In this document: piece by piece, positions 9,401 through 20,367 of the stretch
Layout of the letters: the number at the start of each line of letters is the position of its first letter
Numbering within the stretch: position 1 is the first letter of the stretch
Assembly (NCBI GenBank): GCA_911728435.2
Contig: OU452212.1
Span: 8,748,563 to 8,812,562, forward strand
Direction: 5' to 3'
DNA from: Apoderus coryli
Taxonomy: Eukaryota > Arthropoda > Insecta > Coleoptera > Attelabidae
DNA length: 64,000 nt
The notes under the pieces: model-generated
Database searches by the model: none
The model's input: only the letters and a program-made list of their open reading frames with translations
What the model was told of the DNA's origin: nothing
Position numbers and translations under genes: made by a program

Positions 9401-12400
9401 GACATGCTGCAAATGTGGTGAGTCCAAATCCGTTGTAGCCGAGTTCAGAAGTCATATCGATGTCTGTCTGAACATTCAGTCGAATTCCGGTAATGTGACA
9501 TGCGCAGTGTGTAACGAAAACATGCCAAGAGCTAAATGGGCCAGTCATAAGTATCGGTCACATAACAATTTAACATGGCGAATAGGGGATGCTCCTTTGG
9601 TAAGGATAGGTGAATCTGTGTATCATAATAATAATAATGTGGTTAATATTCTCAGGACTTAGATGATAGAGCGCTAGTTGTGAACATTTTGAACAACATA
9701 ACCCTCAAACAAAAGAAGCCTTTGCATTGTGAGAAATGTGGCATACAGAAGAAATCCTCATTGGGTTATTTGTCGCATGCGTCGATGTGTCGGAAGTCTG
9801 TTGCCGAAATTGAAAAGTTAAAAGTGACATGTACGTTATGCGGTAACAGGATGTTGCCTGTCAGTTACGATGCGCATTTGAAAATAACTCATGCAGAGAA
9901 GAAACCAAATAGTTCGGAGAGTCTTAGCCATTCTGATATTGCTCAAGAACCTATTGACGGTAAACGGAAGGCTGCAAAAAAGTGAGTTAGCAACATATTC
10001 ATCTCTAAGTTCAAGGTTTGATTCTGTCAAAACCACAGAACTGCGTTTGACACTCTACACTACGTTTTTAACGTCAAAATAATGACTTTGACGTTAAAAA
10101 CATGAATGTGGCATCTGTCACAATATGAAATTTATTTTATGTTGCTAAAAAAATGAAAACGCACTTGGAAACTCAATCTCTGCAACAATTTAGATGTCAA
10201 AATGACGTTGAAATCTTGTAATGTCGACATGAAAAAGTTTGACACTTGCCACTACGTTTTTAACGTCAAAATAATGACTTTGACTTTAAAAACCTGAATT
10301 TGACGTCTGTCACAATATGAAATTTATTTTGTGTTGCTAAAAACAACCAAACCTCACTTATAAACTGAATGTCTCTCACTAGATCGACGTTGAAATCTTG
10401 TAATGTCTATATGAAAATGTTTGACACTTACCACTAAGTTATTAACGTCAAAATAATGACTTTGACGTTATAAACCTCATTTTATGTTGCTAAAAACAAC
10501 CAAACCTCACTTAGAAACTCAATATCTGAAACAATCTATCTGTCAATATCACTAGATTGACGTTGAAATCTTGTAATGTCTATATGAAAATGTTTGACAC
10601 TTACCACTAAGTTATTAACGTCAAAATAATGACTTTGACGTTATAAACCTCATTTTATGTTACTAAAAACAACCAAACCTCACTTAGAAACTCAATATCT
10701 GAAACAATGTATCTGTCAATATCACCAGATTGACGTTGAAATCTTGTAATGTCTATATGAAAATGTTTGACACTTACCACTACGTTTTTAACGTCAAAAT
10801 AATGACTTTGACTTTAAAAACCTGAATGTGACGTCTGTCACAATATGAAATTTATTTTATGTTGCTAAAAACAACCAAACCTCACTTAGAAACTCAATAT
10901 CTGAAACAATATATCTGTCAATATCACTACATTGACGTTGAAATCTTGTAATGTCTATATGAAAATGTTTGACACTTACCACTAAGTTTTTCCCGTCAAA
11001 ATATTACTTTGACGTCTGTCACAATATGACGTTTATGTGTAACATAAATCTAGTGATTGACTGTCAGTGTTTAACAGATAGTATTGTGTCAATTAATTTC
11101 TAGGGCGTTGGGAATTTTGCAAGAATTCAGTAAAGATGGTACAGAAGTTCCGGATGACAAGGTAAATATATTGCGACCGACTATCGACATGTTTATCTGA
11201 TTTGTTTGTTTTTTTTTCTAGTTGTATGTAAATCGATTGGAGTTTGTTTCCAAACCTGAATTAATATCAATTTTGAAAACCCAAATCAGTGATAATGGTG
11301 TATCGTGTAAATTTGACAATTGTGCAATGAAATGTGAAAATATTGAGGCTCTTCTTGAGCATATGGAGAGTTGTCCGGCAACGCCTTCAGAGGTAAGTTT
11401 GACACTGTATAAAATATGCGGACTGCTTTATTATTGTTAATTTCAGTTTTACACTTGTTTAAAGTGTCTTTCAATCAGTGAGAGTGAGGAAGAGGTTAAA
11501 GCTCACTTGATCACGACTCATAGAGTGCGTCGTAGTGCTTTTGATGATGAGTTTAATTTATTTGAAAATGAGGAAGATATAGCGCGGCAAGAAAATGAAA
11601 ACTTGGTCAATTATAAAATGAGAATCGAGAAAACTAAAAGGGAATCGTCTAGTACTTATAAAGGTATTTTTTAAACCAAAGCAGTTAGCGAAACGCTTGA
11701 CGAGATTTCTAAGTAATTTGTTTTTATTTTAGTAACTCCACGTTTTCTTCTCAATTTGCCCAGGTTTACCAACTGTATATATATTCCAGCATATGCATGG
11801 ACTGAGGATTTGTAAGTATCGTAAATCATTGTTTGATAGGAAATAGGCGAATCAATCTTTTTATTAGGACTCAATTGGGTTTTAATTTCTTGTTTCTTAG
11901 CTCTGACCATGCACAAAATGGCTCGTAATAATTCGCATAGCAGATGTGCACCGCGTGTAGCCTAACGGGTAGCGTATGTGCTTTGTAATCGGGAGGTTGT
12001 GGGTTCGATTTCTGCTCTAGTAATTTTTTTATTTATAATTTTTGAACAAAGTAGTTATGTAGTGTCGTTAGTCGAAGCACGAAACCTTGTTCTCCGTCAT
12101 TCTACTCCTAGGTTTTCAAGAATTGACCCACAGAGCAAAGGTAACCGTTCTGCAATGTTTTCTGCTCTTGGAACAACCCAACCCAGTTATAGTCCATTGG
12201 CAAAATTCAGTAGTAACTGAAAAATTATAAATAAAAAATTACTAGAGCAGAAATCGAACCCACAACTTTGCGATTACAAAGCCCATACGTACCCGTTAGG
12301 CTACACTCGGTGCACATCTGCTATGCGAATTATCACGAGCCATTATGTTTATTTTGCATGTCTTAATGTATATTTCCAGTTGTAATGAACATTACGTTAA

Positions 12401-14817
12401 TGATTCGACCATCTTCGAAGACATCAGGAAACACCGTAAGCCCAATCTCCTGATTCATGATGAGCTATGGGATGATTTTCTTCCAGCAATACAAGTTTCC
12501 TGTGATGTTGCCGAATTAACTGGAGTTAAATCAGACAAAAATGGTTATGAATTCAAACAGTATGAAATATTTGAAGCAAGTGTCAACTCCGAAGGTAATA
12601 GTTACTAGTCCGCTAATCTCCGATGTAAATTGTTGATTTCCAGGTACAATTTCGACGTTATTTTGTGGAGGTCCAGTTTCCTCAATAGCTTGGATGCCCA
12701 CGCCGCATACATCTTCAGATTGCGATCAGATTTTAGCTGTATCTGTCTTGAAGAGTCCCAGTTCGGCATACAACTTGAATACAATCTATAGAGAATCGTC
12801 CACAATACAATTTTGGAGTTTCGGTAAATTGAAGACGCGTCAAATTGAAATGGACACTCCGGAATTTCTGTATGGTTTTGGTCACAATTACGGACCAATT
12901 TGGCATATGGAGTGGTGTCCTTCCAGTTGTTACTCCCAGAAAATCATGTCTTATGGTTTGTTGGCTGTTGCTGGATCAACGCCGAGTGTAGCCATTTTTG
13001 AGGTGAACAAGATGGAGCCAGAGTAAGTCCTAGTACAAGGTAGTTGGTGTTTTTAATAATGTTTTTTCAGTTGTTTAGGTTTGTTCTACAAGGTCTATCC
13101 ACTGATTGAGCTCGAATTGGAAGAGAAGAATGATAACGTCCATCCGACACGAATCTCTTGGAGTAAGGTAAGGAAATTGGGGTTTGGGCTCGTGACTTTT
13201 TGTTGTTAATTTTAACTTTTAGGCGAAAGGACATCGCACGATCGCAGTAGGCTATTCCAACGGATTGGTCGCTCTCTTTGACTTGGGTGTCGCGTCTAAC
13301 ATCCTATGGCGTGAAACTGAAAATGGGCAACATAAACTGTTCCCGTATAAAATATTCCAAGCTCATGTTTCCGCAATAACAGGTAAAATAATTTTTGGCT
13401 AATTTGTCGTCAACTAAATGTTTTTTTTTCTTCAGCGTTGGCTTTGTCGCATTTATGCGGAGGTGATAAATGGTTAATGACCGGGTCTCTAGATCGTGAG
13501 TCGCATATTTGGGACGTGGAATCGTATTGGGTGAAAATTTCTAGTTACAAAGCGGGTCCTGTGACTGACGGCAGTTGGATGACACATTGGTTGGGGACTT
13601 TAACGGCAGAGGACGATTCACGTACTGCTGCTGGTACATTTTCCTTTGTCCTTCATATCTACCACCGTATAAAGTTTATTACTTAATTCTAGGTAGTGCG
13701 AAATTGATCATTAAACCACCCAGAGACTTTTTTTTTGAATCAGCCTATCTGTTGGGCGCCAAATCCACCATTAATTCCATGACAACTAGTGATTGGTTAA
13801 ATGGTATTATTCAGGGGACGATTGCTGGTGAATTGATGGTGGTTTTTCCCAATCAGTTATCGAAAGTGACCAACGACAAAAGGTTATATCGATTGGTAAG
13901 TTTACACCCCCCCTGATACAACTACCATCGGATGATTTTGCATTCCCTTCTCGTTTAGATCACCAATAATAAATCTGATCTCGTTCGGGCACTTTTGTGA
14001 ATCATTAATGAAAGTAATAGACAATAGTGGCTCCAAATTAGATACCTGCGGCACACCCGAATTTTGTATTATCGCAAAAGACGCGAAACGTTCTTATCTA
14101 ACGAATTCGACTGACGAGGTTGAAGAAAACTCACTAAAAGTCAAACATAATGGTTAATTTCATCGTAAGGCTAAATAATTCCAAAACTGGTCGAGTATAG
14201 TTTTACTTGACGTTTTTCTCACAATACTGTTAACTATCGACTGTCTCTGCTGTGTGTGTCTGCGGCTAATATAGCTCATTTCCTGTTCCACATCACGCTG
14301 TACGTTTCTAGTCTCTTCCATTTGACGGCACAACCAGCTCGAGTATAACTAGACGCCTATCGGTGTTGCCAACAGTTGTACATTTTCTCTTGTTCAATAT
14401 TTTATAGTGAATTATCTTTGCAGAGTTTAGGTAAAGCGAAACTAGTAGAAAAGCCGTCAAACATTGAGGAAAACTCTGGAGAACCCCTACTGAATTATGA
14501 AGAAACTACTGATAAATGCGGTGTATTATTTATGGATCCGGATTTGGTAAATACGATTATAATCGACTGTTAAAATTTTTATTTATAATGCAATGAACTT
14601 TCAGAGTGAGTTTGAATATTACAAGAAACCAAAAAGATCAGTCTGGGATGAAGCCGAGCAATTTACCTACGACCGTTACAATCTGCATTCTGTCAATAAA
14701 GTGGCGTTCAATCCCAATAAACAGTCGTGTACGTATTTTGCTGCGGGATACCAGTCTGGGTTCGTCAGGGTGTACCATTTAAGGAGTTTAGAGATTCATA
14801 ATGAGCATATTCAATAA
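6457..14817 (+). CDS. GTF3C2: TFIIIC subunit, GTF3C2/TFIIIC110-like (AT-hooks, zinc fingers, WD40)
   Basis: I read 17 exons: 6457-7901, 7948-8004, 8104-8251, 9336-9599, 9656-9981, 11104-11161, 11222-11392, 11447-11663, 11733-11811, 12380-12594, 12644-13022, 13071-13167, 13223-13382, 13436-13633, 13693-13895, 14424-14546, 14605-14817. All have GT-AG borders and add to 4353 nt, giving 1450 aa. Residues 1-480 are low-complexity and charged, ending in AT-hook KRRGRPPKNK; a second AT-hook KRRGRQPKKA is in exon 2. Exons 3-5 hold Cys2His2/Cys2HisCys fingers, and exons 7-8 hold more. From exon 10 the protein is a WD40 propeller typical of GTF3C2 (FCGGPVSSIAWMP, GPIWHMEWCPS, a C-terminal blade AAGYQSGFVRVY). 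TFIIIC binds the B box of tRNA genes and recruits TFIIIB. It is longer than the vertebrate protein (about 910 aa) because of the N-terminal part. The exon-1 donor GTAGTA is the weakest call. Confidence 0.83.
8342..9290. repeat. 202-bp tandem satellite inside TFIIIC intron 3
   Basis: Copies of a unit of 202 bp start at ATGAAAAAGTTTGACACTT near 8344, 8546, 8748, 8950 and 9152; the last is partial. Each unit has an inner dyad, AACGTCAAA ... TTTGACGTT, plus ATTGACGTTGAAATC, so the repeat is dense in TGACGT cores. Copies are roughly 90% alike by eye. The array ends about 45 bp before exon 4. Confidence 0.92.
10030..11040. repeat. Same 202-bp-type satellite inside TFIIIC intron 5
   Basis: The same unit as in intron 3, here in about five more divergent copies with internal deletions. 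The TTTGACACT landmarks lie near 10050, 10234, 10420, 10592, 10766 and 10959, giving spacings of about 172-193 bp. Exons 4 and 5 and intron 4 (9336-9981) separate the two arrays. Confidence 0.9.
11917..12344. mobile_element. Fold-back element with tRNA-Thr-derived arms in TFIIIC intron 9
   Basis: A left arm of about 127 bp (from 11917) and a right arm (to 12344) are inverted copies around a spacer of about 175 bp. Each arm starts AATGGCTCGT.ATAATTCGC, then carries a tRNA-like stretch. That stretch has an A-box-like TAGCCTAACGGGTA, an anticodon loop TTTGTAA (TGT, Thr) and a B-box-like GGTTCGATTTC, and is followed by CTAGTAATTTTTTATTTATA. Arms differ by a few bases and by a one-base deletion in the D loop. 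The acceptor stem does not pair, so neither is a working tRNA. It could be two head-to-head tRNA-derived SINEs or a true fold-back transposon. Confidence 0.8.
13915..14080 (-). mobile_element. Jockey-like RT relic in TFIIIC intron 15
   Basis: The reverse complement contains NSGVPQVSNLEPLLSITFIN, corresponding to the RT box GVPQGSxLGPLLFxxFIND with several substitutions (G to V, G to E). It continues as an open frame of about 45 codons in which the YADD box is decayed to IGDL. It is a strongly eroded LINE fragment explaining why this intron (528 bp) is far longer than its neighbours. Confidence 0.6.
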
Positions 14818-16350
14818 AATGAGAACGCGTCTTCCAGTTGGCTTGGTTTACTTGCTTTGCTCAACGTTCCATTTAAAATATTACGTTGCACGAGCTGAGT
14901 TGTTTGAGTAAAAGGAAAACAGCAGGAGGACCATCTTTTATTGCTTAAAATGACGAAGCAAGTAAATTGTAGGACGTTTTTGATGTTCCCAATTGATTGA
15001 ACTTATTTCCTATGAAACTCATTGAATTAAAAGATCTTTTCCCACCAAATGATGAGGACTTGCTTAGAGGAATGCCTGCTGGCATGAGAAGATCGTTTAA
15101 AATCCTGCAAAGACATCAACGTTGATGCTGAAGCTTGAAATGAGGAAGTCAGTAAATTGCAGGACGTTTTTGATGTTCCCAAGCGAATAACTGCTGGCAT
15201 CAGAAGCTGGAAACTGTTTTCTATTGGGCAGATCGTTTAGAATCCTGCAAAGACACCAACTTTGATGATTAGATGAGATATTCTCAAATGCTGAAGCAGA
15301 AGAATGAAAAAATTGATTTACCGGCTAGTGAAGACAATCAAGCAAATGTCTAGTGGTCCATTTTCTAGTGCCAGTATTCAGAGTCCGTTTTACTGATGCC
15401 AGCAGTAAATTTGAGAATTTGAAGTGTAAAACTATGTTGGTTGTTGCTTGAAATGAGGAAGTCAGTAAATTGCAGGACGTTTTTGGTGTTCCCAGGCGAA
15501 TGACTGCTGGCATCAGAAGCTGGAAACTGTTTTCTATTGGGCAGATCCTTTAGAGTCCTGCAAAGACACCAACTTTGATGATTAGCTGCGATATTCTCAA
15601 ATGCTGAAGCACAAGAATGGAAAGATTGATTTACCGGCTAGTGAAGACAATGAAGCAACTGTCTAGTTGTCCATTTGCTAGTGCCAGTATTCAGACTCCG
15701 TTTTACTGATGCCAGCAGTAAATTTGAGAACTTTTATTAAGTGTTAAGTGGAAAACTATGTTGGTTGTCGCTTGAAATGAGGAAGTCAGTAAATTGCAGG
15801 ACGTTTTTGGTGTTCCCAGGCGAATGACTGCTGGCATCAGAAGCTGGAAACTGTTTTCTATTGGGCAGATCCTTTAGAGTCCTGCAAAGACACCAACTTT
15901 GATGATTAGCTGCGATATTCTCAAATGCTGAAGCACAAGAATGGAAAGATTGATTTACCGGCTAGTGAAGACAATGAAGCAACTGTCTAGTTGTCCATTT
16001 TCTAGTGCCAGTATTCAGACTCCGTTTTACTGATGCCAGCAGTAAATTTGAGAACTTTTATTAAGTGTTAAGTGGAAAACTATGTTGGTTGTCGCTTGAA
16101 ATGAAGAAGTCAGTAAATTGCAGGACGTTTTTGGTGTTCCCAGGCGAATGACTGCTGGCATCAGAAGCTGGAAACTGTTTTCTATTGGGCAGATCCTTTA
16201 GAGTCCTGCAAAGACACCAACTTTGATGATTAGCTGCGATATTCTCAAATGCTGAAGCACGAGAATGGAAAGATTGATTTACCGGCTAGTGAAGACAATC
16301 AAGCAAATGTCTAGTGCCAGTATTCAGACTCCGTTTTACTGATGCCAGCG
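14818..16350. repeat. ~324-bp tandem repeat just 3' of the TFIIIC gene
   Basis: GAAATGAGGAAGTCAGTAAATTGCAGG recurs at 15137, 15450, 15774 and 16098 (steps of 313, 324 and 324). The last three units are nearly identical. A diverged first unit occupies about 14950-15130. Each unit contains the pair CTGCTGGCATCAGAAGC and its inverted relative TTTTACTGATGCCAGCAG. The frames are not open through the unit, so it is not a coding repeat as it stands. The gene's 3' end (stop at 14817) lies directly before it. Confidence 0.9.
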
Positions 16351-16535
16351 GCAGGGCCGAATGTAGAGGCCTATTTTGTAAAGTTACTTATTGTTTTGTT
16401 GAAATCTATAGAAAATTTATACGACATATTAACTTAACTATTTTATATTACACTTTTTATAAATGTTAATGCTATTAATTTAACAAAAATGTAAATAAAT
16501 GAGTACGAACTAAGTCAAAGAGTGTTTTTTATAAC

Positions 16536-18431
16536 TTAATCTTCAAATATTTCGATAGATTCATCCTTGATAACAATTGCTTCAAGGCTTTTGATCCGAT
16601 CATTAGGAATTTGTTTTTCCAGATTTTCCTTCAACTCAGCATTTTCCTTTATCAGTTCTTTATTGGTTTGCTCTAAAGTCTCAGTTTCGAATATTAATTT
16701 AATTTTAGCCTTACGTTCTCTGTCCAACTGTTCACTTAAAGTGGTTACGGTATTGCTGAGACCGCTTAATTGTATTTCGGCATGTTTGTTCTTTAAATGC
16801 CACTAAAATTATTAGAAAAACTTGTAGAGTAAAAAAATGTGTTGAATCATGAAGCAAAAGAGCGGGAAATTATAAAATGTATCCAGCGATTGGACCAGAA
16901 TATGTTGGGCTGTTTTTATGGTTTTATTTATCAAAATAGTCGCCCTTTCGTGCGATGTACTTTTCCTAACGTTTCGGCAACTTCTTCAATTTGGTCGTGA
17001 AGAGGACTTTTCATCCACAGTTACGTAGCGCATGTGGAGGTCCTTCGAGCTGCGCTTCAACAGGGTCAAACACTTTTCTGAAGTGGTGCGTTTGTTGTCC
17101 TTAGTTAGAAACGTCGGACCCACCTATAGGCATGGTATTTGGTTATAATGACGAACCACATCTAGGGATTCGCCGTCTTTTAGCGACATGTTATGAAAAT
17201 GAGGTCGTTATGTCAGGTCTCACCAAATACCGAGGTTTTTACTGTTGCAAAATAATGTTGATGATTGTAAATAAAATTATATAAAAACCAATCTAGTGGA
17301 CTCATCGTTTCATCCACAGTTACGTAGCGCATGTGGAGGTCCTTCGAGCTACGCTTCAACAGGGTCAAACACTCCTCTGAAGTGGTGCGTTTGTTAGAAA
17401 CGTGGGTTCCAATTACATTATTGAGTAAATCCAAATCAAACTCACCTCGTCAAAAATTTGTTTCGTAATCAAATTCGGTTGGTTGAGATCTGATCGTCCA
17501 TTTACAAGTTCCTGAAGTTTCTCATGTTTTGCTAAATAAAAAAATTAAGAACCTTGACCGAAAACTTTGAACGCGAACATTTTACACTTACCTTTCAGCT
17601 TTACATACGCGTCTTCAAATTGATCTTTTTCGTTATTCACAGAATCGATTTGTTGCTTCAGAAATTTACACTGATACAGCAAATCTTCAGATTCTTTAAA
17701 TGCATTAGCCACGTCCAATACTCTTCGTTGTTCTGCCTCTAAATTTGCACTGTCTCTAAATTGTATTTAAGAAAACTTCAAAACTAGTAGGGAAATATAG
17801 TTTTCAGCCTTACTTTTGAACCTCATTTACGAGATTGAACAACTTATTTTGTTCTACTATTAAATCGTCCACGTAAAGGGTTTTCATTTTTAATTTCGCT
17901 TCTAAACTCTCAGATTTCCGTGCCAAGTCAGCATTGAGTATTGAAATATTTTGAAGCTCAGTTTTTAGATATTCCACTTCGCTTTGCTACGAAAAAGAAC
18001 AACTTAATCCTGAGTTCAAAGTTAACAATCAATCTTACCGCCATTTTCTGTTGCAATTGAATCTTCATCAAAGCATTTCGTTTCTCTTGCAACTGATCCT
18101 CGCAAGATTTCAATTTCTTGATGAATATGTTCACATTAAACTCAAATTCTTGATTATTCTTTTTAGTTGCATTTAATGCCTTTTCCAATTCGTGATTTTT
18201 CAGATTAGCTTCATACAAGTCAGTTTTCAATCTTTTAATTTCTGCCTGGAATTTAGTTTTGATTTAGTCATTAGGAAAAAGCAATTTCGTATATCCAACT
18301 GTTCTGATTTGTAGTTCAGTCGTTATTTCTCGGAAGGAAGCCTCCATATCAAGTGTCTCCGCTCTGCTGCAAGAGTTGAGAGTAGATTTTTCTATCAACT
18401 GCTCCGAAACATTACCTGGATTGCTGTCCAT
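16536..18431 (-). CDS. Unnamed coiled-coil protein, six exons, 342 aa
   Basis: Exons in transcript order: 18431-18300, 18245-18039, 17986-17814, 17755-17592, 17531-17446, 16802-16536. They total 1029 nt and stay in frame. Acceptors are good; the first donor (GTTGGA) is weak. An acceptor-like TTACAG lies just upstream of the ATG, suggesting a 5' untranslated exon. After about 40 N-terminal residues the protein is Glu/Lys/Leu/Gln-rich almost to the end, with heptad-like spacing typical of a long alpha-helical coiled coil (LEQTNKELIKENAELKENLE near the C-terminus). No membrane segment, finger or enzyme motif is seen. I do not recognise the family; a cytoskeletal, centrosomal or kinetochore role would be a guess. 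Intron 5 (643 bp) was enlarged by mariner fragments. Confidence 0.72.
16905..17435 (-). mobile_element. Rearranged mariner transposase relic in intron 5 of the coiled-coil gene
   Basis: The minus strand gives LKRSSKDLHMRYVTVDET, matching the mariner catalytic region ('...RRFVTVDETW', first Asp of the DD34D triad). At about 16915-16985 a decayed C-terminus ('KVHRTKGRLF' for 'KVIESEGDYF') is seen. The segment around CACAGTTACGTAGCGCATGT occurs twice, near 17019 and 17314, so the copy was internally duplicated or two copies recombined. It is inactive. Confidence 0.65.
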
Positions 18432-18768
18432 CTTGACTAACTGTAAATGAAATATGCCTTTTTGAAATCATCAGTATTTTAAGTTTAAAAAGCACAAAGC
18501 TTTTCCCCTTCAAGTTGGTAATATTTTTACATCTTTCTCTATAACAAAATAAGGAGGAGACTGATGTTTCGAAAGCATTCATAAAACCTGCATCTATAAA
18601 AAAAGTCAGTCAGGCCATGAACCATGACCCATCCTTCTTGAAACACCCTCCCATGCATTGGGACGGTTTTCATTGAGATGAACAGAGATTGATTGAGAGA
18701 TGTGAAAAAACCTCATTCAGCAAAACAGTTTTTTGCAATCCCTACACGCCTGATCATCCTTTTTGTGG

Positions 18769-19240
18769 TTACCTATTTCCCAAGGTCAAATAATCCGCAT
18801 TAAAAGGAATAACAAGCTCGTGGAAGAGAATGGCTCACAGAAGAAGACCTCTAGAATGGTTTTGAACAATGGAAAATATGCCTGCAGGAGCTTTGTAGGT
18901 TGTATTCGAAATATAAATGCGTTTTCCTCAATTTTTGACTAGGATGCTTTTTGGGGTTAGGTACATGTTTCCAAGGTCAAATAATCCGCATTAAAAGGAA
19001 CATGCTCGTGGAAGAAAAAGGCTCACATAAAAAGACATCTAGCATGGTTTCGAAGAATGGAAAATATGCCTGCAGCTTTGTAGGTTGTATTCGAAATATA
19101 AATGCGTTTGGCTCAATCTTTGACTAGTATGCTTTTTGGGGATACCTGTTTCCCAAGCTCAAGGTCAAGGCTCACAGAAGAAGACCTCTAGAATGGGCTT
19201 TGTAGGTTGTATTCGAAATATAAATACGTTTGCCTCAACT
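18769..19240. repeat. ~187-bp tandem repeat, 2.5 copies
   Basis: Copies begin near 18769, 18957 and 19142 with TTTCCCAAGGTCAAATAATCC and share CTCACAGAAGAAGACCTCTAG and TTTGTAGGTTGTATTCGAAA. The third copy is internally shortened. No coding frame. It lies 5' of the coiled-coil gene and 3' of nothing identifiable on the plus strand. Confidence 0.75.
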
Positions 19241-19971
19241 AATCAAAGGCCTCAATTAGAAAGTTACAAATTAAAGATGTATTTTTGCGTCTAACGACAT
19301 TATTGTTAAAAGTATACAATATCTACCTAGTAGAGTTCAAAGAATGCATTGGTATATACATAAGTATATCCAGTATCATTGTATAAGAGTCAATATGTAA
19401 TGTAAGAAACCCTAAACAGCTTTACGAGCTCTAATTCAGGGGCGTGCCAATTTTTTTTCCACATCAAAATTAATAATTTAAAATTTATTTACAACTGGTA
19501 TTGTCTACTCTCATGTAAAAGATTCTTTTAAATGTCGCCAACTAAAAATTAAATTTCTTATTTTTGTTTACAATAGATGAGTTAACGCTGATTTGGACAT
19601 AACCACAAAAAATGCCTGTTCGTCAACGTTCTAGCACAGAATAGGGAAGCAGCATAGCTTCCATATTATCGTTCGTCTTGCCAAAGACAAATACATATGT
19701 ATTTGTCTTTGGTCTTGCTATAGTTGAGTTGGTTTCTTGAATCTTCTGGTGAACAAACGCCCCTTTGGCGGCGCCCATGAATGTACCTACTTGAATTCAA
19801 GTGGAAACATTCAACCCCCACGAGTATTTAAAGAAGCATATGTTGCATATTTAATTATATACTTTAACTTGTAATCCAATTACAAATAAACAGAAACTTA
19901 ATAAACCCCATTCAACTCAAACACTACAACCGCTTGTTCGTCCTCCTGCTCTGTTTAATTTAAAAAAAAAA

Positions 19972-20367
19972 ATGGAGAATTGGTTAAGGACCCAATACGA
20001 CATTTACAGTTATTCCAGTTATAACATGTCAAAACGGGTTAAGAGTGTTTTTAAAAGAAATCATAACATCTCGGCAGTTAAAGCCAGCCAGTTTAATGTT
20101 AACAACAATAGTAATAATCATCCCGATCTAGTTCCAGAGGAAACTGCTGCTAAAATAGTTAAATTAAATTTTAACAATAAGTTAGAAAGTGATAACAGTG
20201 AATTATATCAACAGAAACGAGATTCTAAGATTTGGCGACGGCTAAGTATGCAGATGAGTCTCCGTAGAAGAAGTAGACCAAAAGAAGATAGAAGTAAACC
20301 TATCATTCCTGCTGTTTTGCGAACGTATGATAAACGAACTTCTGGAGGTGTCTTGGATAATACTTAA
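19972..20367 (+). CDS. Orphan 131-aa basic protein, function unknown
   Basis: A single uninterrupted frame, basic at the C-terminus (WRRLSMQMSLRRRSRPKEDR), Asn-rich in the middle, without signal peptide or membrane segment. The ATG follows a run of ten A, and an in-frame second Met lies at residue 19. AATAAA-like signals follow at about 20547 and 20615. Serines and arginines near RRLSMQMSLRRRS resemble kinase sites, but that is weak. It could be a small real gene or the last exon of a longer one. I do not recognise it. Confidence 0.45.
   Translation: MENWLRTQYDIYSYSSYNMSKRVKSVFKRNHNISAVKASQFNVNNNSNNHPDLVPEETAAKIVKLNFNNKLESDNSELYQQKRDSKIWRRLSMQMSLRRRSRPKEDRSKPIIPAVLRTYDKRTSGGVLDNT

Noticed and set aside
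11955..12025. Possible functional tRNA-Thr(TGT) genes on both strands of intron 9
   Set aside because: A and B boxes are recognisable but the acceptor stem does not pair and the D loop is damaged in one arm; tRNA-derived element only.
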